Source of the DNA: Seohaeicola saemankumensis
GTDB lineage: Bacteria; Pseudomonadota; Alphaproteobacteria; Rhodobacterales; Rhodobacteraceae
Assembly (NCBI RefSeq): GCF_042678485.1
Contig: NZ_JBHTKR010000002.1
Coordinates: forward strand, 434,001-498,000
Reading direction: 5' to 3'
Length of the DNA: 64,000 nucleotides
The position numbers and the translations under genes are program-made. Below, piece by piece: positions 16,636 to 25,161 of the stretch. Each line of letters opens with the position of its first letter. The first letter of the stretch is position 1. The notes beneath the pieces were generated by a model. That model was not told the DNA's origin. It saw only the letters and a list, made by a program, of their open reading frames with translations, and made no database searches.

Positions 16636-19600
16636 GCACGCGTCTTGCAACAGGTGGCCGCCTTCTGAACCGGGGCAAGCAGGTCACATTCCGTTTCAAC
16701 GGCAAGTATCTCAAGGGGTTCGAGGGCGACACGCTGGCCTCGGCCCTGCTGGCCAATGACCAGATGCTGATGGGCCGGTCGTTCAAGTATCACCGGCCGC
16801 GCGGCGTTGTCGCCTCGGGCGCCGAGGAACCCAATGCGCTGGTCGGTCTGGGCAAGGGCGCGCGGTTCGAGCCGAACCAGCGCGTCACCACGACCGAGCT
16901 GTTCGACGGGTTGCAGGCCGAAAGCCAGAACCACTGGCCCAGCCTTGATTACGATATCGGTGCGGTGAACACCTATCTCAGCCGGTTCCTGCCGGCGGGT
17001 TTCTATTACAAGATGTTCCTTTATCCGCGCGCCTTCTGGAAACATGTCTACGAGCCTTTCATCCGCATGTCGGCAGGCCTGGGCAAGGCGCCGACCCAAG
17101 GCGATGCGGACCGCTACGAGCATTTCAACGCGACTGTCGATGTGCTGGTGATCGGCGGCGGTGTCGCGGGGCTTCAGGCGGCCTTGGCCACAGGCCGGTC
17201 CGGCGCGCGTGTGCTGCTGCTGGAACAGACCGCCCATTGGGGCGGCCGCGCGCCGGTCGATGGCGGCACCGTGGATGGTCAGCCGATTGATGCCTGGATC
17301 GCAACCGCCGTTTCCGAATTGGAAACAATGAGCAATGTGACCCTGCGTCTGCGCTGCATGGGGGCAGGGGTCTATGACCATGGCTATGTGCTGGGTTATG
17401 AGCGCCTGGGCGACCATGCGCCCACGCAGGATGGTCCCCGTCACCGGCTGTGGAAGATCCGCACGAAGCAGATCGTGACCGCGACCGGCGCGATCGAGCG
17501 TCCGTTGTCCTTTGCGGGCAACGATATTCCCGGCGTCATGCTGGCCTCGGCCCTGCGCGACTATGCGGTGAACTGGGGTGTATCGGTCGGTGACCGTGTG
17601 GTGATCGCCACCAATAACGACGATGCCTATCGCACGGCAATCACGCTCAGGGGCCTGGGACTGGCCGTGCCGGTGATCCTGGATGCCCGCGCGTCCGGGG
17701 GCGGTGCGCTGGCCGATCAGGCCCGCGCCCTTGGCATCCGTGTCGAGAACGGCAAGGCCATCGCAAAGGTCAAAGGCGGCAAGCGTGTCACGGGCGTCGC
17801 AATATGTTCGCAGGCGGGCGAAGGCGGCGTGCTGGACGTGGTGGCCTGCGATGCGGTCGCCATGTCGGGCGGTTGGTCGCCTGTCGTGCACCTGTGGTCC
17901 CATTGCGGAGGCAAGCTGATCTGGGATGCGGATCAGGCGATGTTCCGTCCCGATCCCGATCGTGCGCCCACGGGTGCGGATGGACAGCCGATGGTCATCG
18001 CGGCAGGTGCCGCAAATGGCGCGCTTGATCTGGCGCTGGCCCTGGCCGATGGCGATCTGGCAGGCCGCGCCGCAGCGCAGGCCGCTGGCCACAAGCCCAT
18101 GACAGGCAAGGCCCCCGTGGCCGAGCAGCAGATCGAAGCGCCCATCGCGCCGGTCTGGATGATGCCGCAGGGTGCGTCTTATGGGTTGCGGTCCAAGGCC
18201 TGGCTGGATTTCCAGAACGATGTGAAAGTCTCTGACGTGCAACTGGCGGCACAGGAAGGCTTCACCTCGGTTGAACACGCAAAGCGCTATACCACGCTGG
18301 GCATGGCGACGGATCAGGGCAAGCTGAGCAATATCAACGGCCTGGCGACGCTTGCCAAATCGCTGAACACCGATATCCCCAGCGTTGGCACCACGACCTT
18401 CCGCCCGCCCTATACGCCCATCAGCATGGGCGCGATCGCGGGCGAGGCGCGCGGCGATATCTTCCAGCCGCTGCGCTGCACGCCCTTGCATGACTGGCAC
18501 GCGGCACAGGGCGCCTATTGGGAACCCGTCGGCCACTGGCGCCGCCCCTATTGCTATCCGCGCACCGGCGAAAGCCACTTCGACGCGGTCAGCCGCGAGG
18601 TCAAGCAGACGCGCGCCAGCCTTGGGCTGCTGGATGCCTCGACCCTGGGCAAGCTGGTGGTCAAGGGCCCCGATGCGGGCCGTTTCCTGGACATGCTCTA
18701 TACCAACATGATGAGCACGCTGCCGGTGGGCAAATGCCGCTATGGCCTCATGTGTTCGGAAAACGGGTTCCTGATGGATGATGGCGTTGTGGCGCGCATG
18801 TCCGAGGACACCTGGCTGTGCCATACCACCACCGGGGGCGCGGATCGTATCCACGCCCATATGGAGGAATGGCTGCAGACCGAATGGTGGGACTGGAAGG
18901 TCTATGTCGCCAACGTGACCGAAGCCTGGGCGCAATTCGCCGTGGTCGGCCCCAATGCCCGCAAGGTGCTGGAAAAGCTGGGCGGGATGGATGTGTCCAA
19001 GGACACGCTGCCCTTCATGCAATGGGCCGAGGGCACGCTGGGCGATGTGCCGGCGCGGGTCTTCCGCATCTCCTTCTCGGGCGAGTTGAGCTATGAAATC
19101 GCGGTGCCCGCCAGCCATGGCCGGGCGTTCTGGAACCGCCTGATGCAGGAAGGGGCCGAATTCGGCGTCATGCCCTATGGCACCGAGGCGCTGCATGTGA
19201 TGCGGGCCGAAAAGGGCTTCATCATGATCGGGGACGAAACCGATGGCACCATCATTCCGCAGGACCTGGGGCTGGGTTGGGCGATCTCGAAGAAGAAAGA
19301 GGATTATATCGGCAAGCGCGGACAAGAGCGCAGCCATATGGTCAACCCGAACCGCTGGCAACTGGTGGGGCTGGAGACACTGGATGGCAGCACACTGCCT
19401 GATGGCGCCTATGCGGTGGCGGATGGCACCAATGCCAACGGTCAGCGCAACACCGAAGGGCGCGTCACCTCGACCTATCATTCGCCGACGCTGGAACGCG
19501 GCATCGCCATGGGCCTGGTGCTGAACGGCCCCGCCCGCATGGGCGAGGTGATCACCTTCGGCAAGACCGACGGGACCGAGGTGAAGGCCAGGATCGTCGA

Positions 19601-19643
19601 TCAGGTCTTTTACGACAAGGACGGAGTGAAGCAGAATGTCTGA
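16632..19643 (+). CDS. soxA: Sarcosine oxidase subunit alpha
   Basis: Largest subunit (1003 residues). It has an N-terminal ferredoxin-like region with SFKYHRPRGVVASGAEEPNA, then a dinucleotide-binding domain starting DVLVIGGGVAGLQAALATG (about residue 170). The C-terminal third is a GcvT-like folate domain (RCTPLHDWHAAQGAYWEPVG; LLDASTLGKLVVKGPDA) where the one-carbon unit meets tetrahydrofolate. All domains are intact. The start overlaps the soxD stop; the end overlaps soxG by 8 bases. Confidence 0.96.
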   Translation: MSTRLATGGRLLNRGKQVTFRFNGKYLKGFEGDTLASALLANDQMLMGRSFKYHRPRGVVASGAEEPNALVGLGKGARFEPNQRVTTTELFDGLQAESQNHWPSLDYDIGAVNTYLSRFLPAGFYYKMFLYPRAFWKHVYEPFIRMSAGLGKAPTQGDADRYEHFNATVDVLVIGGGVAGLQAALATGRSGARVLLLEQTAHWGGRAPVDGGTVDGQPIDAWIATAVSELETMSNVTLRLRCMGAGVYDHGYVLGYERLGDHAPTQDGPRHRLWKIRTKQIVTATGAIERPLSFAGNDIPGVMLASALRDYAVNWGVSVGDRVVIATNNDDAYRTAITLRGLGLAVPVILDARASGGGALADQARALGIRVENGKAIAKVKGGKRVTGVAICSQAGEGGVLDVVACDAVAMSGGWSPVVHLWSHCGGKLIWDADQAMFRPDPDRAPTGADGQPMVIAAGAANGALDLALALADGDLAGRAAAQAAGHKPMTGKAPVAEQQIEAPIAPVWMMPQGASYGLRSKAWLDFQNDVKVSDVQLAAQEGFTSVEHAKRYTTLGMATDQGKLSNINGLATLAKSLNTDIPSVGTTTFRPPYTPISMGAIAGEARGDIFQPLRCTPLHDWHAAQGAYWEPVGHWRRPYCYPRTGESHFDAVSREVKQTRASLGLLDASTLGKLVVKGPDAGRFLDMLYTNMMSTLPVGKCRYGLMCSENGFLMDDGVVARMSEDTWLCHTTTGGADRIHAHMEEWLQTEWWDWKVYVANVTEAWAQFAVVGPNARKVLEKLGGMDVSKDTLPFMQWAEGTLGDVPARVFRISFSGELSYEIAVPASHGRAFWNRLMQEGAEFGVMPYGTEALHVMRAEKGFIMIGDETDGTIIPQDLGLGWAISKKKEDYIGKRGQERSHMVNPNRWQLVGLETLDGSTLPDGAYAVADGTNANGQRNTEGRVTSTYHSPTLERGIAMGLVLNGPARMGEVITFGKTDGTEVKARIVDQVFYDKDGVKQNV

Positions 19644-20220
19644 ACCGGTCAGCGCCCTGAACGGGGCCAGTTTCGAAGGTCTGGTGACGCTGCAGGATCG
19701 CGGTCCGACCGGCATGATCACGCTGCGCGGCGATCTAGCCGCGCCGGCAATGGCCAAGGCACTGGACAAGGTGTCGGGCCTGACCATTCCCGCCACCCGC
19801 CGGGTTCAACCCGCCAAGGGTTCGGGTCAGGCGCAGGCGGCCTGGATGTCACCGGACGAGCTGTTGCTGATCCTGCCCTACGGCCAGGTGGCCACGGTCT
19901 GCGCCAGCCTGTCGGCGGCGCTGGAGGGCACGCATCACCTGGTTGCGGATGTGTCCGACGCGCGGGCGCTGATCACGGTCAGCGGCCCGGATGCGCGGGT
20001 GCGCGAGGTGCTGGCAAAACTGGCGCCGGTGGATCTGCATCCGGCGCAGTTCGGCCCCGGCGATTTTCGCCGCACGCGGCTGGCGCAGGTCGCGGGCGCC
20101 TTCTGGATGCCCGAGGCCGGCCGGATCGACGTGGTCTGTTTCCGCTCGGTCGCGCAATATGTCTTCGACCTGCTGAGCGCCGCCGCCGACCCCGCTGCAT
20201 CGGTCGATTATTTCGGCTGA
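19636..20220 (+). CDS. soxG: Sarcosine oxidase subunit gamma
   Basis: Gamma subunit (194 residues) of heterotetrameric sarcosine oxidase, GcvT-like in fold but without its own cofactor site. Recognised by length, operon position and family segments AAWMSPDELLLILP, LVADVSDARALITVSGPDAR and YVFDLLSAAA. Overlaps soxA by 8 bases. No glyA or formyltetrahydrofolate gene follows; sodB is next, 92 bases on. Confidence 0.92.
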   Translation: MSEPVSALNGASFEGLVTLQDRGPTGMITLRGDLAAPAMAKALDKVSGLTIPATRRVQPAKGSGQAQAAWMSPDELLLILPYGQVATVCASLSAALEGTHHLVADVSDARALITVSGPDARVREVLAKLAPVDLHPAQFGPGDFRRTRLAQVAGAFWMPEAGRIDVVCFRSVAQYVFDLLSAAADPAASVDYFG

Positions 20221-20312
20221 TAAGGCTGCCGGGGCAGGGCGGGGGTTGACCTTGCCGCCCCAAGCCTACCATCTAGGCCCGAGAGACAACTGCAACAAAG
20301 GGGGGCCGACCA

Positions 20313-20912
20313 ATGGCTTTTGAACTTCCTGATCTTCCCTATGCCCATGATGCGCTGGCCGCACATGGCATGTCCGCTGAAACCTTCGAATATCACCACG
20401 ATATTCACCACAAGGCCTATGTGGATAACGGCAACAAGCTGATCGCCGGCACCGAATGGGAAGGCAAATCGCTGGAAGACATCATCACCGGCACCTATCA
20501 GGCAGGCGCCGTGGCCCAAAACGGGATCTTCAACAACGCCTCGCAGCATTGGAACCATGTCCAGTTCTGGGAAATGATGGGCCCCGGCAAGGGGGCGATG
20601 CCGTCCGAACTGGAAAAGGCCATCACCGAAAGCTTCGGTTCGGTCGCCAAGTTCAAGGAAGATTTCGCCGCTGCGGGCGCCGGGCAGTTCGGCTCGGGCT
20701 GGTGCTGGCTGGTCAAGGACAAGGACGGGTCGCTGAAGGTCACCAAGACCGAAAACGGCGTGAACCCGCTGTGCTTCGGTCAGACAGCACTTCTGGGCTG
20801 CGACGTGTGGGAACATTCCTACTACATCGATTTCCGCAACAAGCGTCCGGCCTATCTGACCAATTTCCTGGATAACCTGGTGAACTGGGAAAACGTGGCC
20901 TCGCGCCTCTGA
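20313..20912 (+). CDS. sodB: Superoxide dismutase, Fe/Mn family (iron-type features)
   Basis: Dismutates superoxide to oxygen and H2O2 in the cytoplasm; 199 residues. Metal ligands can be traced: the His in FEYHHDIHHKAYVDN (about 28), the His in NNASQHWNHVQFW, and the Asp and His in CDVWEHSYYIDFRNKRP. AGAGQFGSGWCWLV with Gln/Gly usage resembles the iron type, but metal choice cannot be read with certainty. Own promoter likely; ends at a strong intrinsic terminator. Its place after a peroxide-forming oxidase is probably fortuitous. Confidence 0.95.
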   Translation: MAFELPDLPYAHDALAAHGMSAETFEYHHDIHHKAYVDNGNKLIAGTEWEGKSLEDIITGTYQAGAVAQNGIFNNASQHWNHVQFWEMMGPGKGAMPSELEKAITESFGSVAKFKEDFAAAGAGQFGSGWCWLVKDKDGSLKVTKTENGVNPLCFGQTALLGCDVWEHSYYIDFRNKRPAYLTNFLDNLVNWENVASRL

Positions 20913-20941
20913 TCCCGGTCCGGCTGCTGCCGCCAAAACGG

Positions 20942-20972
20942 AACCCCGCGCTGATCTGCGCGGGGTTTTTTT
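20942..20972 (+). terminator. Rho-independent terminator of sodB
   Basis: AACCCCGCGC and GCGCGGGGTT form a perfect 10-base stem around a 6-base loop, followed by a run of seven T (20966-20972). Confidence 0.95.
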
Positions 20973-21062
20973 ATTCCGGAAATACTATATGATTCCGGCA
21001 ACGCGCGTTCAGAACTGCCTGGCCCCCCAAGGGCCGGATCAAGATGATTCTGGAGAACGCAA

Positions 21063-21518
21063 ATGATAAGACTTGAAAAAGACACCTGGGTGCTGGTGGC
21101 CGATGGTGAAAAGGCGCTGTTCCTGTGCAACGAAGGTGGCGCGGTTCAACCCAAGCTGTCGGTGATGCGGATCGAGGAACAGGACAACCCGCGTCAGGGC
21201 GAACAGGTCTCGGACCGGCCCGGACGTCGCCCTGACGCCAGCCAGGGACAACGTTCCGCGATGGAAGAGGCCGATTGGCACCAACTGGCCAAGGATCGTT
21301 TCGCGGCCGAAATGTCGGCCATGCTGTCACGCATGGTCGGGCGCGGGCATATCGGCCGGATGGTGATCGTAGCCCCGCCACGCAGCCTGGGCGAGTTGCG
21401 CGAGCATCTGGATGAGGCCGTGCTGAAGACCGTGGTCGCTGAAATCCCCAAGACATTGACGCGCCACCCGCTGCCCGAGCTTCAGAAGATCGTCATCGAG
21501 GATCTTGAGGCGATGTAG
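21063..21518 (+). CDS. Host-attachment family protein (AtsE-like)
   Basis: Protein of 151 residues of the family named for Agrobacterium proteins required for attachment to plant cells. Segments LEKDTWVLVADGEKALFLCNEG, FAAEMSAMLSR and MVIVAPPRSLGELREHLD with the ending TRHPLPELQKIV are characteristic. Biochemical function is unknown; the fold resembles peptide-release-factor or pelota-like domains. The family is widespread in free-living alphaproteobacteria, so the name need not imply a host. Single gene between the sodB terminator and a convergent LOG gene. Confidence 0.8.
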   Translation: MIRLEKDTWVLVADGEKALFLCNEGGAVQPKLSVMRIEEQDNPRQGEQVSDRPGRRPDASQGQRSAMEEADWHQLAKDRFAAEMSAMLSRMVGRGHIGRMVIVAPPRSLGELREHLDEAVLKTVVAEIPKTLTRHPLPELQKIVIEDLEAM

Positions 21519-21745
21519 CCCAGGCATGCCCGCGCCAGGGTGTTGCGCCCCGGGTCGGATTAATCCTGCATGTCAGCGTCGCAGCTTATTGGTCTGTGAA
21601 CAAACGCTTTTTTGCCTCTGGGGTGCTGGGCTGACAGTGCTGTTCTTCTGTGTCGGTACATGGTGGCATATGGCGGCGCATGGGCAGTACGGGGGTGATT
21701 CACCACGTCAGCCCCGCGCTGCAATGCCTTGGTGCTGCTGATACT

Positions 21746-22321
21746 TCACCCGGTCGCTCTGGACTGGGCGGCCTGCAGGGCGCGGGTCAGCGCGTCCACG
21801 TCATCGATGACCGTGATGAACCCGGCCAGCGACGGATCGGCAAAACCCTGGGCGATCACATGCGCGATCAGATCCACCAGGGGCGACCAGTAGCCATTCA
21901 CGTTCAACAGGAATATCGGCTTGGCGTGCAGACCCAACTGGCGCCATGTCAGCACTTCGAAGAACTCGTCCAGCGATCCTGCCCCGCCGGGCAGCACGAC
22001 GATCGCATCGGAATTCATGTACATGACCTTCTTGCGCTCATGCATGGTTTCGGTCACGACGAAACGGGTCAGGTCGGTCTTGCCGACCTCCATCTTCAGC
22101 AGGTGCACCGGGATCACGCCCAGCGTATCCCCGCCCGCCGCCTGCGCGGCCCGTGCCACGGCCCCCATCAGGCCTACGTCGCCGGCACCATAGACCAGTT
22201 GCCAGCCCTCGGCGGCAAGTGTCTGCCCCAGCGCGGTCGCCTGCGCCATGTAAAGCGGGTCATTGCCGGGACGTGCGCCACAATAGACGCAGACGGCGAA
22301 ACCTTTCGGCTGATGCGACAT
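21746..22321 (-). CDS. LOG-family nucleoside 5'-monophosphate phosphoribohydrolase (TIGR00730)
   Basis: Rossmann-fold protein of 191 residues. The LOG signature is VLPGGAGSLDEFFEVLTW (PGGxGTxxE type, with Ser for Thr), with the upstream ERKKVMYMNSDA carrying the conserved Arg. FAVCVYCGARPGNDPLY opens the fold. Relatives release bases such as cytokinins from nucleoside monophosphates, or act in AMP and purine salvage. The ATG at 22321 is preferred over an in-frame upstream start because GGGAAG stands six bases before it. Confidence 0.88.
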   Translation of the reverse strand: MSHQPKGFAVCVYCGARPGNDPLYMAQATALGQTLAAEGWQLVYGAGDVGLMGAVARAAQAAGGDTLGVIPVHLLKMEVGKTDLTRFVVTETMHERKKVMYMNSDAIVVLPGGAGSLDEFFEVLTWRQLGLHAKPIFLLNVNGYWSPLVDLIAHVIAQGFADPSLAGFITVIDDVDALTRALQAAQSRATG

Positions 22322-22425
22322 GAAACTTCCCGTTTTTCTGAAAAGGTGCTTTTGACCCGTGATAGCCTTGTTGATAATCTCGCTCAACTGCCGAGCGTGG
22401 AAAACGGCGGACCGGAAGGGAACAT

Positions 22426-23922
22426 ATGATTAATCAGTCGTGGATGTCGGGCGGCAAAGGGCGTGCCGTGGCAGGTGGTGTTGTGGCCCTGGTGCTGGTG
22501 GTCATGGGTCTTGTGTTCAGCGGAAGCCTTTTCCAGCCAGAGGTGCCGCAGAGCGGGCAAACCGGGCAGAGCGGACAGGACCAGCCAGCGACCGCACCGG
22601 TGACCGCGACCGCACCCGAGGCGCCGGCGACCGCGCCGGAACCCGCGCCGGAACCCGTGACAGAGGCCGCCCCGGAAGCTGAACCCGCAACCACCGCAGC
22701 GGCGACCACCGAAGCCCCCGCGACCACGCAGGCCCCTGCGGAAGCGCCGGCCGATACGGCCGTTTCGGCGACCACGGCCCCCGAAACGGGGGCTACAGAC
22801 ACCACGGCCAGCGACGCCGCCGCCGCCGACACGACAGACCCCGCAACAACCGCGGCCGAAACAACCGCGTCCGGCACGGCTGCCCTGACGCCCTTGCCCG
22901 AAAGCCCCGTGCTGAGGATGCCAAGTTTCGATACCGTGCGCCTTGCCCCGGATGGGGAAGCCCTTGTCGCCGGGCGTGCCGCGCCGGGGGACACCGTGGA
23001 CATCCTGCTGGATGGCGTTGTCGTGGGCCATGCGATGGTCGGGGGGGATGGCGCCTTTGCGGCCTTTCTCAGCCTGCAAACCTCGGATGCGCCCCGTATC
23101 ATGACGCTTGCCGTCGGTCAGGGCGCGGACAGGATCCTGTCCGAGCAGCAGGTCATCATCGCGCCCGTCGCGGGCGTTGCATCCACCGCCGTTGCTGCCG
23201 CGTCAGGGGCCGCAGGAACCCCAACGGCCGACGCGGGCGCGTCAGCGCCAGCGGCATCATCGGCGCAACCGGGCGCCGCGGCGCCCGCGTTGTTGCTGGC
23301 CGATGGCAATGGTGTGCGCGTTCTGCAACCGGCCACACCCGTGGATCCATCGTCGGGCGGCGCCGGTCTTGCCATTGACGTGATCAGCTACACGGCCGCT
23401 GGCGATGTGCTGTTGCAAGGGCGTGGCCGCCCCGAGGCGACAATCCTTGTCTATCTGGACAATGCCGTGATCACCTCTGCCCCTGTCACCGCCGACGGTG
23501 TCTGGAGCACGGGCCTGCCGGGTGTCGCGCCCGGCATCTACACGCTGCGCCTTGATGAGGTCGACGCCGCTGGTCGTGTGCTGGCGCGGATCGAAACGCC
23601 ATTCAAGCGCGAGGATCGTGACGAGGTGGCCGCAATCGCCGCCGCCGGAAGCCCCGCAACAGCGGCGGCCGGGTCCGACACCGGCGTGGCCGCCCAGACC
23701 GAGACTGCCGCTGTCGCATCCGGGACACCCCAGCCTGCCGACAGCACGACAGCCCCTGCTGTCCGTGTGGTCACCGTGCAGCCGGGCAATACCCTTTGGG
23801 CGATCGCGCGCGAAAGCTACGGCGAGGGGCTTCTGTTCGTCCGCCTGTTCGAGGCGAACCGAGAGCGTATCCGCGATCCGGACCTGATCTATCCGGGCCA
23901 GGTCTTTACCATTCCCGAATAG
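22426..23922 (+). CDS. LysM-domain cell-envelope protein with Ala/Thr/Pro-rich linker
   Basis: Protein of 498 residues. An N-terminal membrane anchor (VVALVLVVMGLVFSGSLF, about 15-32) is followed by a low-complexity Ala/Thr/Pro/Glu stretch to about residue 155. Two Ig-like beta domains (VLRMPSFDTVRLAPDGEALV and a second near 320) come next, then another low-complexity linker. A C-terminal LysM domain (VVTVQPGNTLWAIARESYGEG, about 445-495) binds peptidoglycan. This layout is common in Rhodobacterales but the role is unknown. GAAGGGAAC precedes the ATG. Divergent from the LOG gene. Confidence 0.88.
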   Translation: MINQSWMSGGKGRAVAGGVVALVLVVMGLVFSGSLFQPEVPQSGQTGQSGQDQPATAPVTATAPEAPATAPEPAPEPVTEAAPEAEPATTAAATTEAPATTQAPAEAPADTAVSATTAPETGATDTTASDAAAADTTDPATTAAETTASGTAALTPLPESPVLRMPSFDTVRLAPDGEALVAGRAAPGDTVDILLDGVVVGHAMVGGDGAFAAFLSLQTSDAPRIMTLAVGQGADRILSEQQVIIAPVAGVASTAVAAASGAAGTPTADAGASAPAASSAQPGAAAPALLLADGNGVRVLQPATPVDPSSGGAGLAIDVISYTAAGDVLLQGRGRPEATILVYLDNAVITSAPVTADGVWSTGLPGVAPGIYTLRLDEVDAAGRVLARIETPFKREDRDEVAAIAAAGSPATAAAGSDTGVAAQTETAAVASGTPQPADSTTAPAVRVVTVQPGNTLWAIARESYGEGLLFVRLFEANRERIRDPDLIYPGQVFTIPE

Positions 23923-24014
23923 GCTGACGTATCGTCATCGCACGGCAGGGCTGTGCAGACGGCGCCCGTCGCGCATACTGGCCCACGTGATCTTGGGCGC
24001 GGGGAGGGCGGCAG

Positions 24015-25091
24015 ATGCAGAGGCAACGGATACTGGTCGATCAACAGGACATCACCAAGGCGCGGCTGGCCGAGGATCCGGCCGCCAGCAGGCTGCTGAC
24101 GCCCGGTGAAGCGCGCTTGCAGATCGAAAGCTTCGCGTTGACCGTGAATAACGTCACCTACGCCGCCACCGGCTTTGCGCTGGATTACTGGCGGTTCTTT
24201 CCCAGCGGGCAAGAGGGGCACGGCATCGTGCCGGTCTGGGGCACGGCCCATGTCACCGAAAGCCGGGCCGCAGGGCTGGACGCGGGAACGCGCGTCTATG
24301 GCTACCTGCCGATGGCCGAGACGCTGGTGATCCGCCCGGAACAGTCCGGCACGGGCGTTTTCATCGACCAGAGCGCGCATCGCGCCGGTCTTGCCCTGGT
24401 CTACAACACCTATGTGGCGGTCAAGCCAGGCACCGCGCATGACGATCACTTGCGCAGCCTGTTGCAGCCCTTGCTGGCCACATCCTATCTGCTGTTCGAC
24501 TGGCTGGCCGACAACGACTGGTTCGGGGCGGAACAGATCATCGTGGGTAGCGCCTCGTCCAAGACGGGGCTGGGCCTGTGCAAGTTCCTGGCCGAGCCTG
24601 CCGACAGGCCCTACCGGATCGTCGGACTGACAGGGGCCGCCAATCGCGGCTTCGTCGAGGGGCTGGGCGCCTGTGACCTGGTTCTGACCTATGATCAGAT
24701 CGACGCCTTGCCCCAGGTGTCCAGCGTCTACGTCGACATGGCTGGCAATGCCGGGGTGAAGGCGGCGCTGCATGGGCATCTGGCTGACCATCTGCGCCAC
24801 TCGGCCGCCGTTGGCACCAGCCACTGGGACCGTTTCGCGCCGCCCCGCAATCTTGCGGGCCCAAAGCCGCAATTCTTCTTTGCCCCCGCTCAGATCGCAA
24901 AGCGCCGCAGCGAATGGGGCCCCGGCGTGATCGAGGCGCGAATTACCGCCGCATGGAAGCGGATCGCGGCCGATGCGGGCAACTGGCTTGAGGTGGTCGC
25001 GCATCGCGGGATCGCATCCGCGCCCGCCCTCTGGGCCGATCTGGCGGCCGGGTGCACCCCCGCGCGTGAAGGGCATGTGCTGGTGTTGTGA
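24015..25091 (+). CDS. DUF2855 family protein
   Basis: Uncharacterised protein of 358 residues. It opens with QRILVDQQDITKARLAEDPA and shows NNVTYAATGFALDYWRFFP, which is the DUF2855 pattern. The middle part (EQIIVGSASSKTGLGLCKFL, YRIVGLTGAANRGFVEGLGACDLVLTY) looks like a degenerate medium-chain dehydrogenase nucleotide-binding fold. It may be a quinone-reductase relative; no substrate is known. Stands alone before the ABC exporter gene. Confidence 0.82.
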   Translation: MQRQRILVDQQDITKARLAEDPAASRLLTPGEARLQIESFALTVNNVTYAATGFALDYWRFFPSGQEGHGIVPVWGTAHVTESRAAGLDAGTRVYGYLPMAETLVIRPEQSGTGVFIDQSAHRAGLALVYNTYVAVKPGTAHDDHLRSLLQPLLATSYLLFDWLADNDWFGAEQIIVGSASSKTGLGLCKFLAEPADRPYRIVGLTGAANRGFVEGLGACDLVLTYDQIDALPQVSSVYVDMAGNAGVKAALHGHLADHLRHSAAVGTSHWDRFAPPRNLAGPKPQFFFAPAQIAKRRSEWGPGVIEARITAAWKRIAADAGNWLEVVAHRGIASAPALWADLAAGCTPAREGHVLVL

Positions 25092-25161
25092 CGCGGCGCG
25101 GTGCTCTGGCCTTCCCCGAAAAAGCGGCCTATCTGTGAAGCCCTGACGAAAGGCCCGACAC

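Noticed and set aside
16629..19796. Very long open frame on the minus strand opposite soxA
   Set aside because: It mirrors the codon pattern of soxA in GC-rich DNA; it has His/Arg/Gly-rich composition and no domain, whereas the plus strand encodes a fully conserved enzyme.
19636..20912. Functional coupling of sarcosine oxidase and superoxide dismutase
   Set aside because: The oxidase forms H2O2, not superoxide; 92 bases and a likely separate promoter divide them, so adjacency is probably chance.
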